Origin: Opitutaceae bacterium
Lineage (GTDB): Bacteria > Verrucomicrobiota > Verrucomicrobiae > Opitutales > Opitutaceae
DNA: 7,353 nt
Direction of reading: 5' to 3'
Assembly: GCA_031266495.1 (NCBI GenBank)
Contig: JAISAX010000250.1
Location: 1-7,353, forward strand
This document shows, in pieces, positions 6,635 through 7,353 of this stretch; the stretch's first letter is position 1, and the number at the start of each line of letters is the position of its first letter. Under the pieces are notes generated by a model. The model had not been told where the DNA came from, did no database searches, and worked only from the letters and a program-made list of their open reading frames with translations. Both the position numbers and the translations under genes were made by a program.

Positions 6635-7353
6635 TCCAGTCGTGGCGGCACAACCTGCGCAGCAAGACGCTCGCCATGGCCACGGTCTTCCTCGCCGCCG
6701 CGCTTATCTCCGCGCTCCTTGCCGTTTCGATCAACAGCGGCGACAAGATGTCGCGCGAGATGAAGTCCTACGGAGCCAACATCCTCGTCGAACCCGCCAT
6801 CCAGGCCGTCCTCCCCGAACTCCTCGGCGACGCCGCACACGCGCCCCGGAACACCAGCGACTACATCGACGAATCCGAACTCCTCAACATCAAGGAAATC
6901 TTCTGGCGCAACAACATCCTCGGCTTCGCCCCCCTCCTTTCCGGTGAAGCCCGCCTCGTCGCCATCTCTGGCCTTCCGCGTGGCGCGGACTTTTTTCGTC
7001 AAACGCCCGCAACGTTGCCTCTCCGCTCCGACGTGGCACGGGCATCCTTGCCCGTGAACGTTGCCTCTCCGCACGCCACTCCGCACGTTGCTCCGTCCGC
7101 ATCCTCGCCCGTCCCGATCCTCGGCACCTTCTTCGACAAGGCCCTTCCCCTGCCCGACGACCTCGCCTTCCGCACCGGCCAGCGTGACATCGCCCTGTAC
7201 TGGAATATCCATGGCGAATGGCCCGACGACGACGCCCCGCAGGCCCTCGCCGGCAGTCGCCTCGCCGCCGCCCGCGGCTGGACACCGGGCACCCGCCTCA
7301 CCCTCGCCCTCGCCCCCGCTGCCGAAGCCGCCCACACCCCGCTTCAGACAACG
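6616..7353 (+). CDS. FtsX/MacB-type ABC transporter permease, N-terminal part (runs off the window)
   Basis: An open frame of 246 codons starts at ATG 6616 inside the end of the DUF2318 gene (19-base overlap, +1 frame relative to it) and continues past the right edge without a stop. The start MLFRLIIQSWRHNLRSKTLA is a classic FtsX-family cytoplasmic lead with basic residues. One helix follows at about residues 20-42, and then SGDKMSREMKSYGANILVEP begins the large periplasmic domain. The remaining helices expected at the C-terminus lie outside the window. The overlap and order match the DUF2318-FtsX pairs of iron-uptake clusters, so this is probably the membrane part of an ATP-driven step in that system; an ATPase gene should follow. 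Residues about 121-163 are encoded by a palindrome-rich stretch that looks inserted, and the typical periplasmic sequence resumes at ILGTFFDKALPLPD. No Shine-Dalgarno is apparent; translational coupling is likely. Confidence 0.85.
   Translation, partial: MLFRLIIQSWRHNLRSKTLAMATVFLAAALISALLAVSINSGDKMSREMKSYGANILVEPAIQAVLPELLGDAAHAPRNTSDYIDESELLNIKEIFWRNNILGFAPLLSGEARLVAISGLPRGADFFRQTPATLPLRSDVARASLPVNVASPHATPHVAPSASSPVPILGTFFDKALPLPDDLAFRTGQRDIALYWNIHGEWPDDDAPQALAGSRLAAARGWTPGTRLTLALAPAAEAAHTPLQTT
6975..7100. repeat. Palindromic repeat element inserted in frame in the permease gene
   Basis: This stretch holds a TCCGCG/CGCGGA hairpin (6975-6989) followed by T6 (6991-6996), and a perfect 8-base-pair hairpin CACGGGCA/TGCCCGTG with a 4-base TCCT loop (7037-7056). 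A 16-base direct repeat, AACGTTGCCTCTCCGC (7011-7026 and 7057-7072), flanks the second hairpin exactly. A degraded third copy, ACGTTGCTCCGTCCGC, lies at about 7085-7100. The reading frame is kept throughout. On the reverse strand the hairpin reads as a GKDARATSERR peptide, which resembles dispersed-repeat peptides I recall from Verrucomicrobiota. It is probably a REP/MITE-like unit; the outer boundaries are my estimate. Confidence 0.65.

Noticed and set aside
5916..6947. Plus-strand open frame of 343 codons rich in Pro/Ser/Arg
   Set aside because: It is an out-of-frame reading of the DUF2318 tail and permease start; its proline runs come from the low-complexity GC-rich DNA.
6229..7335. Minus-strand open frame of 368 codons across the DUF2318 and permease genes
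   Set aside because: It is Gly/Val/Ala-rich with no recognisable domain, and it lies opposite two genes with clear family motifs; long shadow frames are expected at this GC content.
1..7353. CRISPR arrays, tRNA or rRNA genes, riboswitches, integrase or transposase genes
   Set aside because: I looked for evenly spaced repeats, cloverleaf-like segments, known riboswitch cores and recombinase motifs and found none.

Overview
The window holds two divergent gene sets separated by a 446-base gap, with a sharp change in base composition between them. Hand counts of single 60-base lines give 31/60 GC (1921-1980) and 29/60 (2341-2400) in the left set, against 45/60 (5281-5340) and 47/60 (5581-5640) in the right set. 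The right half has the strongly C-ending codon use of a high-GC bacterium. A palindromic repeat inside the last gene reads on the reverse strand as a GKDARAT-type peptide. I recall similar peptides as a dispersed-repeat signature in Verrucomicrobiota (Opitutaceae), so that phylum is my tentative guess; it is an inference and not proven.

Minus strand, transcribed right to left from 4733 to 211: a four-gene rare-sugar uptake operon. The order is a ribose/allose-type periplasmic binding protein (3783-4733), a double-cassette sugar ABC ATPase (2179-3666), an RbsC-type permease (1175-2158) and a D-tagatose/D-allulose 3-epimerase (211-1083) with all metal-site residues in place. The natural reading is that a ketohexose or related monosaccharide is captured in the periplasm, imported, and interconverted at C3 in the cytoplasm. 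No kinase or regulator lies in the window. Small hairpins sit after the binding-protein and permease genes and could set the ratio of products.

Plus strand, from 5180 to the right edge: a polytopic membrane protein with a C-terminal DUF2318 cysteine domain, overlapping by 19 bases the start of an FtsX/MacB-type ABC permease that runs off the window. This pair matches part of the iron-uptake cluster known from Campylobacter (FTR1/P19 locus with DUF2318 protein, FtsX-like permeases, ATPase and thioredoxin-like genes), but the FTR1 and P19 genes are not upstream here. The DUF2318 protein carries a low-complexity Ala/Thr/Pro tail ending in a Cys-Cys pair, and the permease gene carries an in-frame palindromic repeat insertion.

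The left edge (1-210) is non-coding as far as I can see. It has a C9 tract, an AT-rich stretch with repeated TTTAC/GTAAA half-sites, and a G14 tract.
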